This document shows, piece after piece, positions 23,187 to 31,752 of a DNA stretch of 33,569 nt. The stretch spans positions 1 to 33,569 of the forward strand of contig CAJOGQ010000049.1 of NCBI GenBank assembly GCA_905234125.1, in the 5' to 3' direction. Made by a program: the position numbers and the translations under genes. Position 1 is the stretch's first letter, and the number at the start of each line of letters is the position of its first letter. The notes beneath the pieces were generated by a model. That model was not told where the DNA came from. It did not search any database and was given only the letters and a program-made list of their open reading frames with translations. The DNA comes from an uncultured Bacteroidaceae bacterium (GTDB lineage: Bacteria > Bacteroidota > Bacteroidia > Bacteroidales > Bacteroidaceae).

Positions 23187-24014
23187 TTATCCCTTCCTCA
23201 CAGTTTCACCATTCCCATTCATCACAATGATGACATCGGAGAAACTGCTATAGTAGGAACCTAAAAAATGGGAAGAACGAGCCAAGGTGTACATCTCCAC
23301 CACAGCTTCCCGCATACCTTCCGGAGAAGTCCGATCAGCCTGAAAGGGTGACGTAAACACACGATGGGGGAATTGTTCCTTCATGGCGACTTTCACCTCC
23401 TCGCTGTCTGTGGCAAGATAGAACACAGCATGAGGGAAACATTTCATTCGTTCGACGAAAGCCTCAACAGGACTCTCCTGAATAGAGAGCACATTATCTG
23501 TACGACGCACATGAACACCCACAAACTCCTTTCCCATCGAGGCACAACGTTGCTCCACCTCATCAAGAATTGACCGACGGGGAGTAAAATAGCTTTTTAG
23601 AAGCAAATCGTCAGAGGGGAAGAAGCCTAACCCAGAAGAGATAAACACATCCTTCCCTCTCAGCATCTCTGCCAACATCTCAGGAGAGGAAATGTGATGC
23701 GCCAATTGCCTGTCGAAAAGACACACATCATACTTCCATCTCTGAAGCAGGCACGGTACATAGAGATTCTTCTTCCGAGGCACTGCATATAAGAATGATT
23801 GCAAGGGAAAAGGCTCTTCCACATCAGCGATGGGCAAAGGTTCGAACAAATCCGAGAAACTGGCATTCAGCCCTTTCTCCCTTACCCACACAATGCGCAA
23901 ACGACTTCCGATGCGCTTACACAAAGCGTCAGCCGAAAGTATCGCCCGCATACGGTTCGCCAAACCACCTATCGGAGAAAGCGTCAAAGTGGCAGACTTA
24001 CATCCGATAGACAT
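23187..24014 (-). CDS. Fucosyltransferase-like enzyme (NodZ/FUT8-type HVRRTD motif)
   Basis: The protein has 275 residues from MSIGCKSATLTLSPIGGLANRM, starting one base after the stop of the DUF5686-type gene. A longer in-frame start would lie inside that gene and is less likely. GGLANRMRAILSADALCKRIG matches the N-terminal donor-domain start of GT11/GT23-like fucosyltransferases. GVHVRRTDN at about 165-172 matches the conserved motif of NodZ and FUT8 rather than the HxRRGD of GT11. A second C-terminal signature is SSHFLGSYYSSFSDVI. It probably transfers fucose or a related sugar from a GDP donor to a surface glycan; donor and acceptor are inferred from family. It is last in the gpmI operon. 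Confidence 0.78.
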   Translation of the reverse strand: MSIGCKSATLTLSPIGGLANRMRAILSADALCKRIGSRLRIVWVREKGLNASFSDLFEPLPIADVEEPFPLQSFLYAVPRKKNLYVPCLLQRWKYDVCLFDRQLAHHISSPEMLAEMLRGKDVFISSGLGFFPSDDLLLKSYFTPRRSILDEVEQRCASMGKEFVGVHVRRTDNVLSIQESPVEAFVERMKCFPHAVFYLATDSEEVKVAMKEQFPHRVFTSPFQADRTSPEGMREAVVEMYTLARSSHFLGSYYSSFSDVIIVMNGNGETVRKG

Positions 24015-24015
24015 T

Positions 24016-26562
24016 TTAGAACTTGAAGTCAACTGCAAAGCGGACACCGTTCTTGTGGAGTTTGTCGCCTCCTGGCACGGCTGGCATGTCAGTGTAGTTG
24101 AGACGACGCACATACTGGATGGTGAGTACCTTGAAGATGTTGCTGATACCGACAGAGAGTTCCATGTAGGGTTTGTTGCCCATCACGAAAGAAGTCTGAT
24201 AGCCATCTCGGGTGGGGAAACGGAAGAGGTCGTTGTCGGTTGGATTCTCGAAGGGGTTGTTGCGGTCAGTCAGATGTCCGTAGAGCATCTTGAAGCCCAC
24301 ATACTCACGCAGTTTCAGTTTCTTCAGCAAGGGGATGCGGTTGAGTATCTTACCATCGAAGCTCCAGTTGACAAGCAGAGAGACGTAGCGGTCATTGAGG
24401 AACTCCATGTTGCGGAGCATGTTGAACGACCAGCTGTCGAACTGCACGAAGTAGGAGAGGTTAGACTGAGGTGTGAAGAGCATGGGGAAGGGAACCTTAT
24501 TCCACTGCACACCACCCTTCACGTATGCCTCGATAGAACCGCACGCACCTGGCAACCAGAACTTCTTGAAGACCGTTGCTTCCGTCATGTTGTAGTTATA
24601 CTGACCTCCCAGGAAGCCATCCATACCCATCGTGTGCTCCAACGTGAAGATAGGAGCATCGTTGTTGATGGGCAGACGCTGCTGCTTACTGTTGATGAAG
24701 GTCTCACGAGGTGCATATCGGAAGCCGACCTTGATGTCAGAAGTCTTGATGTGAGGCAGAATCACGCCATCGGCATTACGCTGGTAGATGAGTTTGCCCG
24801 TTGGAGTGAGTTTGGAGTGGTCGAGGGTTAAAGACCAAGTCATGAAGTTGTCGGTCTCGTACTGACCCTTCAACTTGAAGTCGTTCACATACATCATCTG
24901 ATCCACCTTGCTCGTCTTGAAGGAACTATAGACGTTGTCCTTCACCGTGCCTGCAAACTTATCCACTGGCGACATGTCATCATACATGTAGGAAGCAATG
25001 ATGCTGCGACGTGGAAACTCGTGTGCCATGTACTTCTTTTTGTTGAAAGAGTACTCCACTTCAGCCTTGTACTTCATCTTCTCATCCTTGGTTCCGTATG
25101 CTCCATAACCACGCACAAAGAGGTGGGGCGAGAGATTACCCGTCGTCTGGAGTGGAAGTTGGAAGCGCCAACCATCCACATCGTTGTGGGATATGATGGA
25201 GTTGAGCGGGATGAGATCCAGTTTGTTGGGCTTGGGAGTGAGCTCTACAGAGTTCTCGACCACAGCCGTAAGGAGGAACTTCCAGAAGCCACCCAAGTCA
25301 TCGTTGATCTTATCCACACCATTGCCGAGGTGATTCTCTGCGTTGGTGAGTTGCACAGGACGGATGGATGCCCAGTAGGTGGAGTCCTTCAGCGTGGCAT
25401 CTGCCATCACACGTTCGATTTTTGGTGACTTGAAGGCTTTCTTGTCGGTGATGGGTGAGAAGTCGTAGTTGCTGTACTGCGAGTAGCGTTGGCATTGGAA
25501 CTTGATGGCTCCGTAGAGTCCACTCAGTTCCACAATCATGTTGTCCACCTTCATCACACGTTCCCCGGTAGGCAGGGTCATGAAGTCCTGAATCACCATG
25601 AGGTTGTCGACAAAGTTCACACCAGAGTTGGTGGGCACATTGATAATGGCACGCTTCACTTGGTTGAGGTTGTCATCGGTGATGTAGAGGTGTCCGGCAA
25701 ATCCGAAGTCCTGCGTGTTGTTGGGCAGGAACACCACGTCGATGCATCGTTCATTATCCACCATGAGGGTGTCCTCAATAAAATAATGATAGAAGCCTAT
25801 GGCCTCATTGGTGGAGATAGGGCTGATGAAGGGGTGCTGAAGCAGACGCACATTATCCTTGTAGATGTCCACATCGGTGAAGATGTCCTTCACGTATGTG
25901 GTGAGCATGTCGCCAGAAGAGAGCATGGATTGGAAACCATCGCTACGCTTGGCAAGGACAGTCGTTTTCACCGTCTTTGGGTTCTTGCGATAGTTCTCCT
26001 CCGATGAGGTCTCATCCACCATGATGGGGATAATCAGTTTACCTGTCTCAGGACAGATTTCAGACAGCAGTGTGTCCTTCGTTCCCTTGATGTCGTTGTA
26101 TGAGAAGGTTTTCTTCTCGTATTTCTCGAAATGGTAGAAGTCCTTTTCCTTGATGTCGCTCAGCTTCTTGTTGGCAATCACTTTACGCATCAGCTCGACA
26201 GCAGGGTTGTTCTTACGCGAGTACTTCTGCTTGTTCTTCTTCACCACCACCTCAGTCAACAGGATGTCATCAGAGTACATCTTGATGATCTGGTCGCGAA
26301 CTTCCTGCCTGCCTCGTGGCACGGTGACCGTGACGGGTTTGTAGCCCAGGAAGGTGATTTCGAACTTGTCGTAATTGTCGAGGATGGGCAACACGAAGTT
26401 ACCATCCATGTCTGTCGAACGTCCTTCCGATGTGCCGATGTACTTCACCGCGGCAAAAGGGATGGGTTCGCCATTGGCTCCATCAAGCACCTTTCCATAG
26501 AACTGTGCCCTCATGGCGATGGTTGCCAAAAGAAATAAAAGGAATAAGGATATTCTACGCAT
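24016..26562 (-). CDS. DUF5686-type outer-membrane protein with carboxypeptidase-like regulatory domain
   Basis: The protein has 848 residues. A signal peptide (1-19, ISLFLLFLLATIAMRAQ) is followed by a carboxypeptidase-D regulatory-like domain at about 20-105 (GKVLDGANGEPIPFAAVKY, TDMDGNFVLPI, ITFLGYKPVTV). The long remainder (VVVKKNKQKYSRKNNPAVELMRKVI, later many alternating aromatic strands) fits the DUF5686 family, which is predicted to form an outer-membrane beta-barrel. The C-terminus ends GVRFAVDFKF, the terminal-Phe pattern of barrel proteins. The function is unknown. It begins six bases after gpmI and is followed one base later by the glycosyltransferase, so all three form an operon. 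Confidence 0.88.
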   Translation of the reverse strand: MRRISLFLLFLLATIAMRAQFYGKVLDGANGEPIPFAAVKYIGTSEGRSTDMDGNFVLPILDNYDKFEITFLGYKPVTVTVPRGRQEVRDQIIKMYSDDILLTEVVVKKNKQKYSRKNNPAVELMRKVIANKKLSDIKEKDFYHFEKYEKKTFSYNDIKGTKDTLLSEICPETGKLIIPIMVDETSSEENYRKNPKTVKTTVLAKRSDGFQSMLSSGDMLTTYVKDIFTDVDIYKDNVRLLQHPFISPISTNEAIGFYHYFIEDTLMVDNERCIDVVFLPNNTQDFGFAGHLYITDDNLNQVKRAIINVPTNSGVNFVDNLMVIQDFMTLPTGERVMKVDNMIVELSGLYGAIKFQCQRYSQYSNYDFSPITDKKAFKSPKIERVMADATLKDSTYWASIRPVQLTNAENHLGNGVDKINDDLGGFWKFLLTAVVENSVELTPKPNKLDLIPLNSIISHNDVDGWRFQLPLQTTGNLSPHLFVRGYGAYGTKDEKMKYKAEVEYSFNKKKYMAHEFPRRSIIASYMYDDMSPVDKFAGTVKDNVYSSFKTSKVDQMMYVNDFKLKGQYETDNFMTWSLTLDHSKLTPTGKLIYQRNADGVILPHIKTSDIKVGFRYAPRETFINSKQQRLPINNDAPIFTLEHTMGMDGFLGGQYNYNMTEATVFKKFWLPGACGSIEAYVKGGVQWNKVPFPMLFTPQSNLSYFVQFDSWSFNMLRNMEFLNDRYVSLLVNWSFDGKILNRIPLLKKLKLREYVGFKMLYGHLTDRNNPFENPTDNDLFRFPTRDGYQTSFVMGNKPYMELSVGISNIFKVLTIQYVRRLNYTDMPAVPGGDKLHKNGVRFAVDFKF

Positions 26563-26568
26563 AAACTT

Positions 26569-28104
26569 TTAGTCATTAATGAGGCACTTGCCCGTCATCT
26601 CCTTAGGCTGTTCCAGACCCATGATGTGGAGGATGGAAGGAGCCACATCGGCGAGCACACCATTCTGCACCTTGGCATTCTTGTTCTCCGTCACATAGAT
26701 GAATGGAACAGGGTTGAGGGAGTGAGCCGTGTTGGGTGTGCCATCTGGATTGAGGGCATTGTCAGCATTTCCGTGATCGGCAATGATGATGGTCTCGTAG
26801 TCCATCTGCTTGGCAGTCTCCACCACTTCGTTCACACACTGGTCAATAGCCTTCACGGCCTGCTCAATAGCGGTGTAGACACCTGTATGACCTACCATGT
26901 CGCCATTGGCAAAGTTGACCACAATCCAGTCATACTTGTTCGTCTTGATGGCTTCCACCAGCTTGTCCTTCACCTCGTAGGCCGACATCTCAGGCTTCAT
27001 ATCGTAGGTAGGCACCTTGGGAGAGTTCACCAAGATACGATCCTCACCCTCGAAGGGTTCTTCGCGACCACCATTGAAGAAGAAAGTCACATGTGCATAC
27101 TTCTCTGTCTCAGCGGTATGCAACTGCTTGAGACCCTTCGATGCGATATATTCGCCGAGGGTGTTCTCCACGTTCTCTTTGGGGAAGAGGATATGTACAC
27201 CCGTGAACGAAGCATCGTAAGGTGTCATGCAGTAGTATTGCAGGCCCGGAATAGTCTTCATGCCCTGCTCTTCCATATCTTTCTGGGTGAGCACGATAGT
27301 GAGTTCCTTGGCACGGTCATTACGATAGTTGTAGAATATGACCACATCACCTTCCTTGATACGACCATCGACATTGCAGTTGATGAGTGGCTCCATGAAC
27401 TCGTCGGTGTTCTTGTGCTCTTCCGTGTGCGAATCGTAGCAAGACTGGACGCCTTCCACCATGTCTGCCACCTCACGACCCTTGCCATGCACAAGCTGGT
27501 CGTATGCCACCTTGATGCGATCCCAACGCTTGTCACGATCCATTGCGTAGAAACGGCCAATGATAGAGGCAATAGCACCTACACCCACCTCGTCGATGTG
27601 CTTCTGCAGGTCGGCGATGAAACCCTTACCCGACTTGGGGTCGGTGTCGCGGCCGTCCATGAAGCAGTGTACGTAGCAGTTCTCGATGCCATACACCTTG
27701 GCGATGTCGATGAGTTTCAGAATGTGGTTGAACGAAGAGTGTACACCACCTGTCGAAGTCAAGCCCATCAGGTGAACGCTCTTACCGTTCTCCTTGGCAT
27801 AGCCGTAAGCCGACTTGATTTCAGGATTCTCCAAGATGGAGTTGTCAGCACAGGCGCGGTTAATCTTCACCAAGTCCTGATACACGATGCGTCCTGCACC
27901 GATATTGAGGTGTCCTACTTCCGAGTTACCCATCTGGCCATCAGGCAGACCTACGTTCTCGCCCGAAGCTTGCAACTCAGAATGAGGATAGTTTGCATTC
28001 AAATAGTCCATGTAAGGAGTGGGGGTCTGTGTAATGACGTCACCCTTGCTTTTGTCACCGATTCCCCAACCATCGAGAATCATCAAAAGAGCTTTCTTTG
28101 CCAT
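26569..28104 (-). CDS. gpmI: 2,3-bisphosphoglycerate-independent phosphoglycerate mutase
   Basis: The protein has 511 residues, the usual length. It interconverts 3- and 2-phosphoglycerate in glycolysis and gluconeogenesis in the cytoplasm, using two manganese ions. The N-terminal metal-binding [12 protein letters not shown] (Asp11) and the phosphorylated Ser61 in [17 protein letters not shown] are visible. The inserted transferase domain shows [17 protein letters not shown]. The C-terminal metal site has [12 protein letters not shown] and [10 protein letters not shown]. All key residues are present. It is first in an operon with the DUF5686-type and fucosyltransferase-like genes, and has its own -7 box at 28169-28176. 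Confidence 0.97.
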   Translation of the reverse strand: MAKKALLMILDGWGIGDKSKGDVITQTPTPYMDYLNANYPHSELQASGENVGLPDGQMGNSEVGHLNIGAGRIVYQDLVKINRACADNSILENPEIKSAYGYAKENGKSVHLMGLTSTGGVHSSFNHILKLIDIAKVYGIENCYVHCFMDGRDTDPKSGKGFIADLQKHIDEVGVGAIASIIGRFYAMDRDKRWDRIKVAYDQLVHGKGREVADMVEGVQSCYDSHTEEHKNTDEFMEPLINCNVDGRIKEGDVVIFYNYRNDRAKELTIVLTQKDMEEQGMKTIPGLQYYCMTPYDASFTGVHILFPKENVENTLGEYIASKGLKQLHTAETEKYAHVTFFFNGGREEPFEGEDRILVNSPKVPTYDMKPEMSAYEVKDKLVEAIKTNKYDWIVVNFANGDMVGHTGVYTAIEQAVKAIDQCVNEVVETAKQMDYETIIIADHGNADNALNPDGTPNTAHSLNPVPFIYVTENKNAKVQNGVLADVAPSILHIMGLEQPKEMTGKCLIND

Positions 28105-28168
28105 AATGTTCGTATATTTTTAGTATGTTGAAATCGAAAAGTAAGTGCGTTGACACACTTTGCGACTG

Positions 28169-28176
28169 CAAAGTTA
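28169..28176 (-). promoter_or_regulatory. Promoter -7 box of the gpmI operon
   Basis: The minus strand reads GTCGTAACTTTGCA, with the box TAACTTTG, 65 bases upstream of gpmI. The -33 region is occupied by an AGTGAAA heptamer repeat instead of TTTG. It is divergent from the GSCFA promoter 44 bases away. Confidence 0.78.
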
Positions 28177-28185
28177 CGACTTTTG

Positions 28186-28206
28186 AGTGAAAAGTGAAGA
28201 GTGAAT
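28186..28206. repeat. AGTGAAA heptamer repeat between divergent promoters
   Basis: AGTGAAA (28186-28192), AGTGAAG (28193-28199) and AGTGAAT (28200-28206) lie in tandem in the shared -33 region of the gpmI and GSCFA promoters. Confidence 0.8.
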
Positions 28207-28219
28207 GGGGAAAAAATCG

Positions 28220-28227
28220 TACCTTTG
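28220..28227 (+). promoter_or_regulatory. Promoter -7 box of the GSCFA-murF operon
   Basis: ATCGTACCTTTGTG contains the box TACCTTTG, 70 bases upstream of the ATG at 28297. No clear -33 TTTG is seen. Confidence 0.75.
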
Positions 28228-28296
28228 TGCCCGTTGAACACAAAAAACGTCGACGAATACGATAAAAACAGGCTTGTCACATAAAAGAGGAAGCAC

Positions 28297-29202
28297 ATGG
28301 AGTTGATGACACGCATAGACATTCCTGCATCGGAATGGAAGATACCTGCTGGGGCGAAAGTGCTGCTGGTGGGTTCTTGCTTTGCTGATGAGATTGGGGA
28401 GAAGATGGTGAGGGGTGGATTCGAGGCAACGGTCAATCCCTTCGGAACCCTTTATAACCCTGCCAGCATTGCAGGAAGCCTGTTGAGAAGCATCAGCGAA
28501 AGGGAATACACACCCGATTCGCCGGAACTGATCCAAGATGAAATGGAGGGCATCTGGCACTCGTGGATGCATCATAGCGTTTTCTCCTCGAGAAACAGGA
28601 GTTCTCTGATAGAGAAAGTGAATGTCACGATGCGAGAAGTTGCCCATTTCTTGCGGGAGGCTGATGTGCTGATTGTCACCTTCGGAACAGCCATCATCTA
28701 TCGGCTCAAAGAAACGGGGATGCTCGTTGCCAACTGCCACAAACAGCCTGACAGCCTTTTTGTCCGTGAACGCATGAGTTCCTACGACATCGTTGACCAA
28801 TGGCAAATGCTCCTGCAACTCTTGGAGAGTGTGAATCCGAAATTAAAGATAATCTTCACCGTCAGTCCCATCCGTCACAAACGGGATGGCTATCATGTGA
28901 ATCAAGTATCAAAAGGTATTCTGCTCCAAGCAACAGATGAAATTGTCAATAGTAAATCGTCCGATCATCAATGGGATTATTTCCCTTCCTACGAAATCAT
29001 GATGGATGAGCTGCGGGATTACCGTTTCTATGCTGATGACATGATTCATCCGTCGGCAAAGGCGGTGGAGTATATCTGGCAACGGTTTCAGGACACTTAT
29101 TTTGATAATAGAACGAAAGATGTGGTGGCGAAAGCTGAGAAAGTGTGGCGGCAACACCAACATCGTCAAATAGTAAATAGTAATTTGTCAAATAGTAAAT
29201 GA
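28297..29202 (+). CDS. GSCFA-domain protein
   Basis: The protein has 301 residues. The family-defining block near the N-terminus is VLLVGSCFADEIGEKMVRGGF, followed by NPFGTLYNPASIAGSL. TFGTAIIYRL, IFTVSPIRHKRDG and DDMIHPSAKAVEYIW fit an SGNH-like hydrolase fold, with Ser in GSCFAD and Asp/His in DDMIHPS as the likely catalytic residues. The family function is not established; an esterase acting on a glycan or wall component is an inference, helped by the next gene being murF-alr four bases downstream. There is no signal peptide, so it is probably cytoplasmic. The last residues (VNSNLSNSK) come from an AAATAGT heptamer repeat that has extended the C-terminus. Confidence 0.88.
   Translation: MELMTRIDIPASEWKIPAGAKVLLVGSCFADEIGEKMVRGGFEATVNPFGTLYNPASIAGSLLRSISEREYTPDSPELIQDEMEGIWHSWMHHSVFSSRNRSSLIEKVNVTMREVAHFLREADVLIVTFGTAIIYRLKETGMLVANCHKQPDSLFVRERMSSYDIVDQWQMLLQLLESVNPKLKIIFTVSPIRHKRDGYHVNQVSKGILLQATDEIVNSKSSDHQWDYFPSYEIMMDELRDYRFYADDMIHPSAKAVEYIWQRFQDTYFDNRTKDVVAKAEKVWRQHQHRQIVNSNLSNSK
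29168..29202. repeat. AAATAGT heptamer repeat at the end of the GSCFA gene
   Basis: AAATAGT occurs at 29168, 29175 and 29190, with a diverged unit at 29182 and a partial unit running into the TGA stop. A related stretch (GTCAATAGTAAATCGT) occurs inside the gene near 28937. Confidence 0.8.
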
Positions 29203-29206
29203 CAAG

Positions 29207-31720
29207 ATGTACACGATTGATGAAATTGCGCAAGTGATTGGCGCACAGCGGAAAGGAACAGCAGAGGCTAAAATCAACTGGTTGCTCATCGACAGCCGAA
29301 GCCTTTGTTTCCCGGAGGAGACGCTCTTCTTCGCCTTGCGGACAGAGAAGAACGATGGACATAAATATATAGAGGAGTTGTACAGACGAGGCGTGCGCAA
29401 CTTTGTGGTAAGTCCCCCGACCCCCGAAGAGGGAGGGCTAACGCGATGGCAACAATGGACAAACAATGCGGATGCCCTCCCCCTTCGGGGGGTGGGGGGC
29501 TGCAATTTTCTCATAGTGAAGTCCCCCTTGAAGGCCTTGCAGGATTTGGCAGCCTATCATCGCAGTCAATTAAACATCCCCATTGTGGGCATCACAGGCT
29601 CAAACGGCAAGACGACGGTGAAAGAATGGCTGTATCAGCTGCTTTCGCCCGACTTCAATGTGTGCCGTTCCCCTCGCAGTTACAACAGTCAGGTGGGTGT
29701 GCCCCTGAGTGTGTGGCTCATCAATCCCCACAACGACCTCGCCATCATCGAGGCTGGCATCTCCCAACCTGGAGAAATGGCGAAACTGGAACGTATCGTG
29801 AAGCCCACCATTGGTGTGATGACCAACCTGGGCGCAGCACATCAGGAGAACTTCATGAGTTACGACATCAAGTGTGCTGAGAAGATGCAGCTCTTTGCCC
29901 ACTGCCAGACGGTGGTTATCAATTCCGATAATGCCACCATCCATCGGTGCGCAGAGGCTTTGCCTGATGACATCGGACGGGTATCTCTCCAAGTGAGGAG
30001 AATCGAGAAGGAAGGCAATCAGGCCACCATCCATTTCGAGCATGACGGGGAAGTGGGCAAATATACCATCCCCTTCATCGATGATGCCTCCATCGAGAAC
30101 TCCATCACCTGCTTCTCCACGGTGTTGGCACTGAAGGAATTCATTCCTCATTCCTCATCCCTCATTCCTCATTTATGTGAGCGTATGAGCCATCTGGAAC
30201 AGGTGGCAATGCGCTTGGAGGTGAAGGACGGCAAGAACGGATGCACCCTCATCAACGACTCCTATAACTCGGATGTGCAGTCGCTCGACATCGCCCTCGA
30301 TTTCATGTGCCGACGTCCTGAGACCAAACGCCAGCATCGCACCCTCATCCTCAGCGACATCCTGCAGAGTGGTGAATCGCCTCGAAGCCTCTATTCACGG
30401 GTGGCACAGATGGCCGCCTCACGAGGCATCGAGAAGTTCATCGGTGTGGGTGAGGAACTGAATGCCTGTGCCGACTACTTCCCGATGGAGCACCACATGT
30501 TCCGCACCACCGATGCTTTGATTCGTAGCGAGGTGTTTGACCAGTTGCGCAATGAGTTCATCCTCATCAAGGGAGCACGTCACTTCCGTTTCGACAAGGT
30601 GAGCGACCTCCTGACGCTGAAGGTACACCAGACCATCCTCGAAGTCAATCTCAATGCCTTGGTCAACAACGTGCGATACTATCGGCGTTTCATGCACCCA
30701 GAGACCAAGATGGTGTGCATGGTGAAGGCAAGTGGCTATGGGGTAGGCTCTTTGGAGACAAGCAAGACCCTACAGGACAACGGAGTGGATTATCTCGCTG
30801 TGGCTGTAGCTGACGAGGGAGCCGACCTGCGTGAGGCTGGCATCACAGCCAACATCATGATTATGAATCCTGAGACGACCTCTTTCAAGATGCTTTTCGA
30901 CTATCGGCTCGAACCAGAGGTGTTCAGCTTCGACCTGCTCGAACAGCTAATCCATGCAGCCGAGAAGGAGGGTATCACCAACTTCCCCATCCATATCAAG
31001 CTCGATACAGGCATGCATCGCTTGGGTTTCAATCCTCAGAAGGACATGCCTCGCCTCATCGAACGTCTGAGCCGACAGACAGCCCTCGTGCCTTGTTCCG
31101 TGTTCAGTCACTTCGTGGGTAGCGATGGTGATGAGTTCGATGCTTTCTCTCGTCGTCAGTTCCAGCTTTTCGACGAGGCCAGCCGACAACTGCAATCAGC
31201 CTATTCCCACAAGATCATCCGCCACATCTGCAACTCTGCCGGCATTGAGCACTTCCCGGAATACCACCTCGACATGGTGCGTCTTGGCTTGGGACTCTAT
31301 GGCATCAACGCACGCAACAACCATATATTAAATAATGTGGCAACCCTCAAGACCACCATCCTGCAGATTCGTGATGTGCCCAAAGGTGACAGCATCGGCT
31401 ACTCACGTCGCACCACCTTGGAACGTGACAGCCGCATTGCAGCCATTCCTATTGGCTATGCCGACGGACTCAATCGCCATCTCGGCAATCGGGGCTGCTA
31501 CTGCCTCGTCAATGGACAGAAGGCCGACTATGTGGGCAACATCTGTATGGATGTCTGCATGATTGACGTGACCGACATCGACTGCAAGGAGGGTGACCAG
31601 GTAGAAATCTTTGGCGACAACCTGCCCGTCACGGTGCTCAGCGATGCCCTTGGAACCATCCCTTACGAGGTGCTCACTGGCATCAGCAACCGTGTCCAAC
31701 GGGTTTACATACAAGAATAG
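29207..31720 (+). CDS. murF-alr: Bifunctional MurF ligase / alanine racemase
   Basis: The protein has 837 residues, a fusion typical of Bacteroidales. The N-terminal MurF part joins D-Ala-D-Ala to UDP-MurNAc-tripeptide with ATP. Its P-loop GSNGKTT is at 131-137, with PRSYNSQVGVPLSVW, EAGISQPGEMAKL and INDSYNSDVQSLDIALDF following. The C-terminal racemase part from about 480 has the PLP lysine K507 in MVKASGYGVGS, the KLDTGMHRLGF motif, the GYSRR segment with the probable catalytic Tyr, and IPIGYADGLNRHLGNRG. One enzyme thus makes D-Ala and uses its dipeptide. Two repeat-derived inserts extend it: a palindrome (about residues 69-98) and a heptamer (about 312-324). It starts four bases after the GSCFA gene. 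Confidence 0.96.
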   Translation: MYTIDEIAQVIGAQRKGTAEAKINWLLIDSRSLCFPEETLFFALRTEKNDGHKYIEELYRRGVRNFVVSPPTPEEGGLTRWQQWTNNADALPLRGVGGCNFLIVKSPLKALQDLAAYHRSQLNIPIVGITGSNGKTTVKEWLYQLLSPDFNVCRSPRSYNSQVGVPLSVWLINPHNDLAIIEAGISQPGEMAKLERIVKPTIGVMTNLGAAHQENFMSYDIKCAEKMQLFAHCQTVVINSDNATIHRCAEALPDDIGRVSLQVRRIEKEGNQATIHFEHDGEVGKYTIPFIDDASIENSITCFSTVLALKEFIPHSSSLIPHLCERMSHLEQVAMRLEVKDGKNGCTLINDSYNSDVQSLDIALDFMCRRPETKRQHRTLILSDILQSGESPRSLYSRVAQMAASRGIEKFIGVGEELNACADYFPMEHHMFRTTDALIRSEVFDQLRNEFILIKGARHFRFDKVSDLLTLKVHQTILEVNLNALVNNVRYYRRFMHPETKMVCMVKASGYGVGSLETSKTLQDNGVDYLAVAVADEGADLREAGITANIMIMNPETTSFKMLFDYRLEPEVFSFDLLEQLIHAAEKEGITNFPIHIKLDTGMHRLGFNPQKDMPRLIERLSRQTALVPCSVFSHFVGSDGDEFDAFSRRQFQLFDEASRQLQSAYSHKIIRHICNSAGIEHFPEYHLDMVRLGLGLYGINARNNHILNNVATLKTTILQIRDVPKGDSIGYSRRTTLERDSRIAAIPIGYADGLNRHLGNRGCYCLVNGQKADYVGNICMDVCMIDVTDIDCKEGDQVEIFGDNLPVTVLSDALGTIPYEVLTGISNRVQRVYIQE
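29415..29497. repeat. Large imperfect palindrome in frame inside murF
   Basis: Two 24-base arms (29415-29438 and 29474-29497) pair at 21 of 24 positions around a 35-base centre. The inner arm sequence is GAAGAGGGAGGGC. The element encodes a Pro/Gly-rich stretch (PPTPEEGG, then LPLRGVGG) between NFVVS and NFLIVKSPLKAL, a loop that from memory is about 20 residues shorter in Bacteroides homologs. Confidence 0.85.
30142..30176. repeat. CATTCCT heptamer repeat inside murF
   Basis: CATTCCT occurs at 30142, 30149 and 30163, with CATCCCT at 30156 and CATTTAT at 30170. It encodes IPHSSSLIPHL between the MurF central and C-terminal domains. Confidence 0.9.
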
Positions 31721-31752
31721 TTTCACATCCTTCTTCTATTCCCATCACTCCC

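Noticed and set aside
24015..24113. 33-residue N-terminal extension of the fucosyltransferase-like protein
   Set aside because: It lies wholly inside the upstream DUF5686-type gene in another frame and has no conserved pattern.
26626..28131. 501-residue plus-strand gene
   Set aside because: It is an exact antisense shadow of gpmI, whose full set of active-site motifs is on the minus strand.
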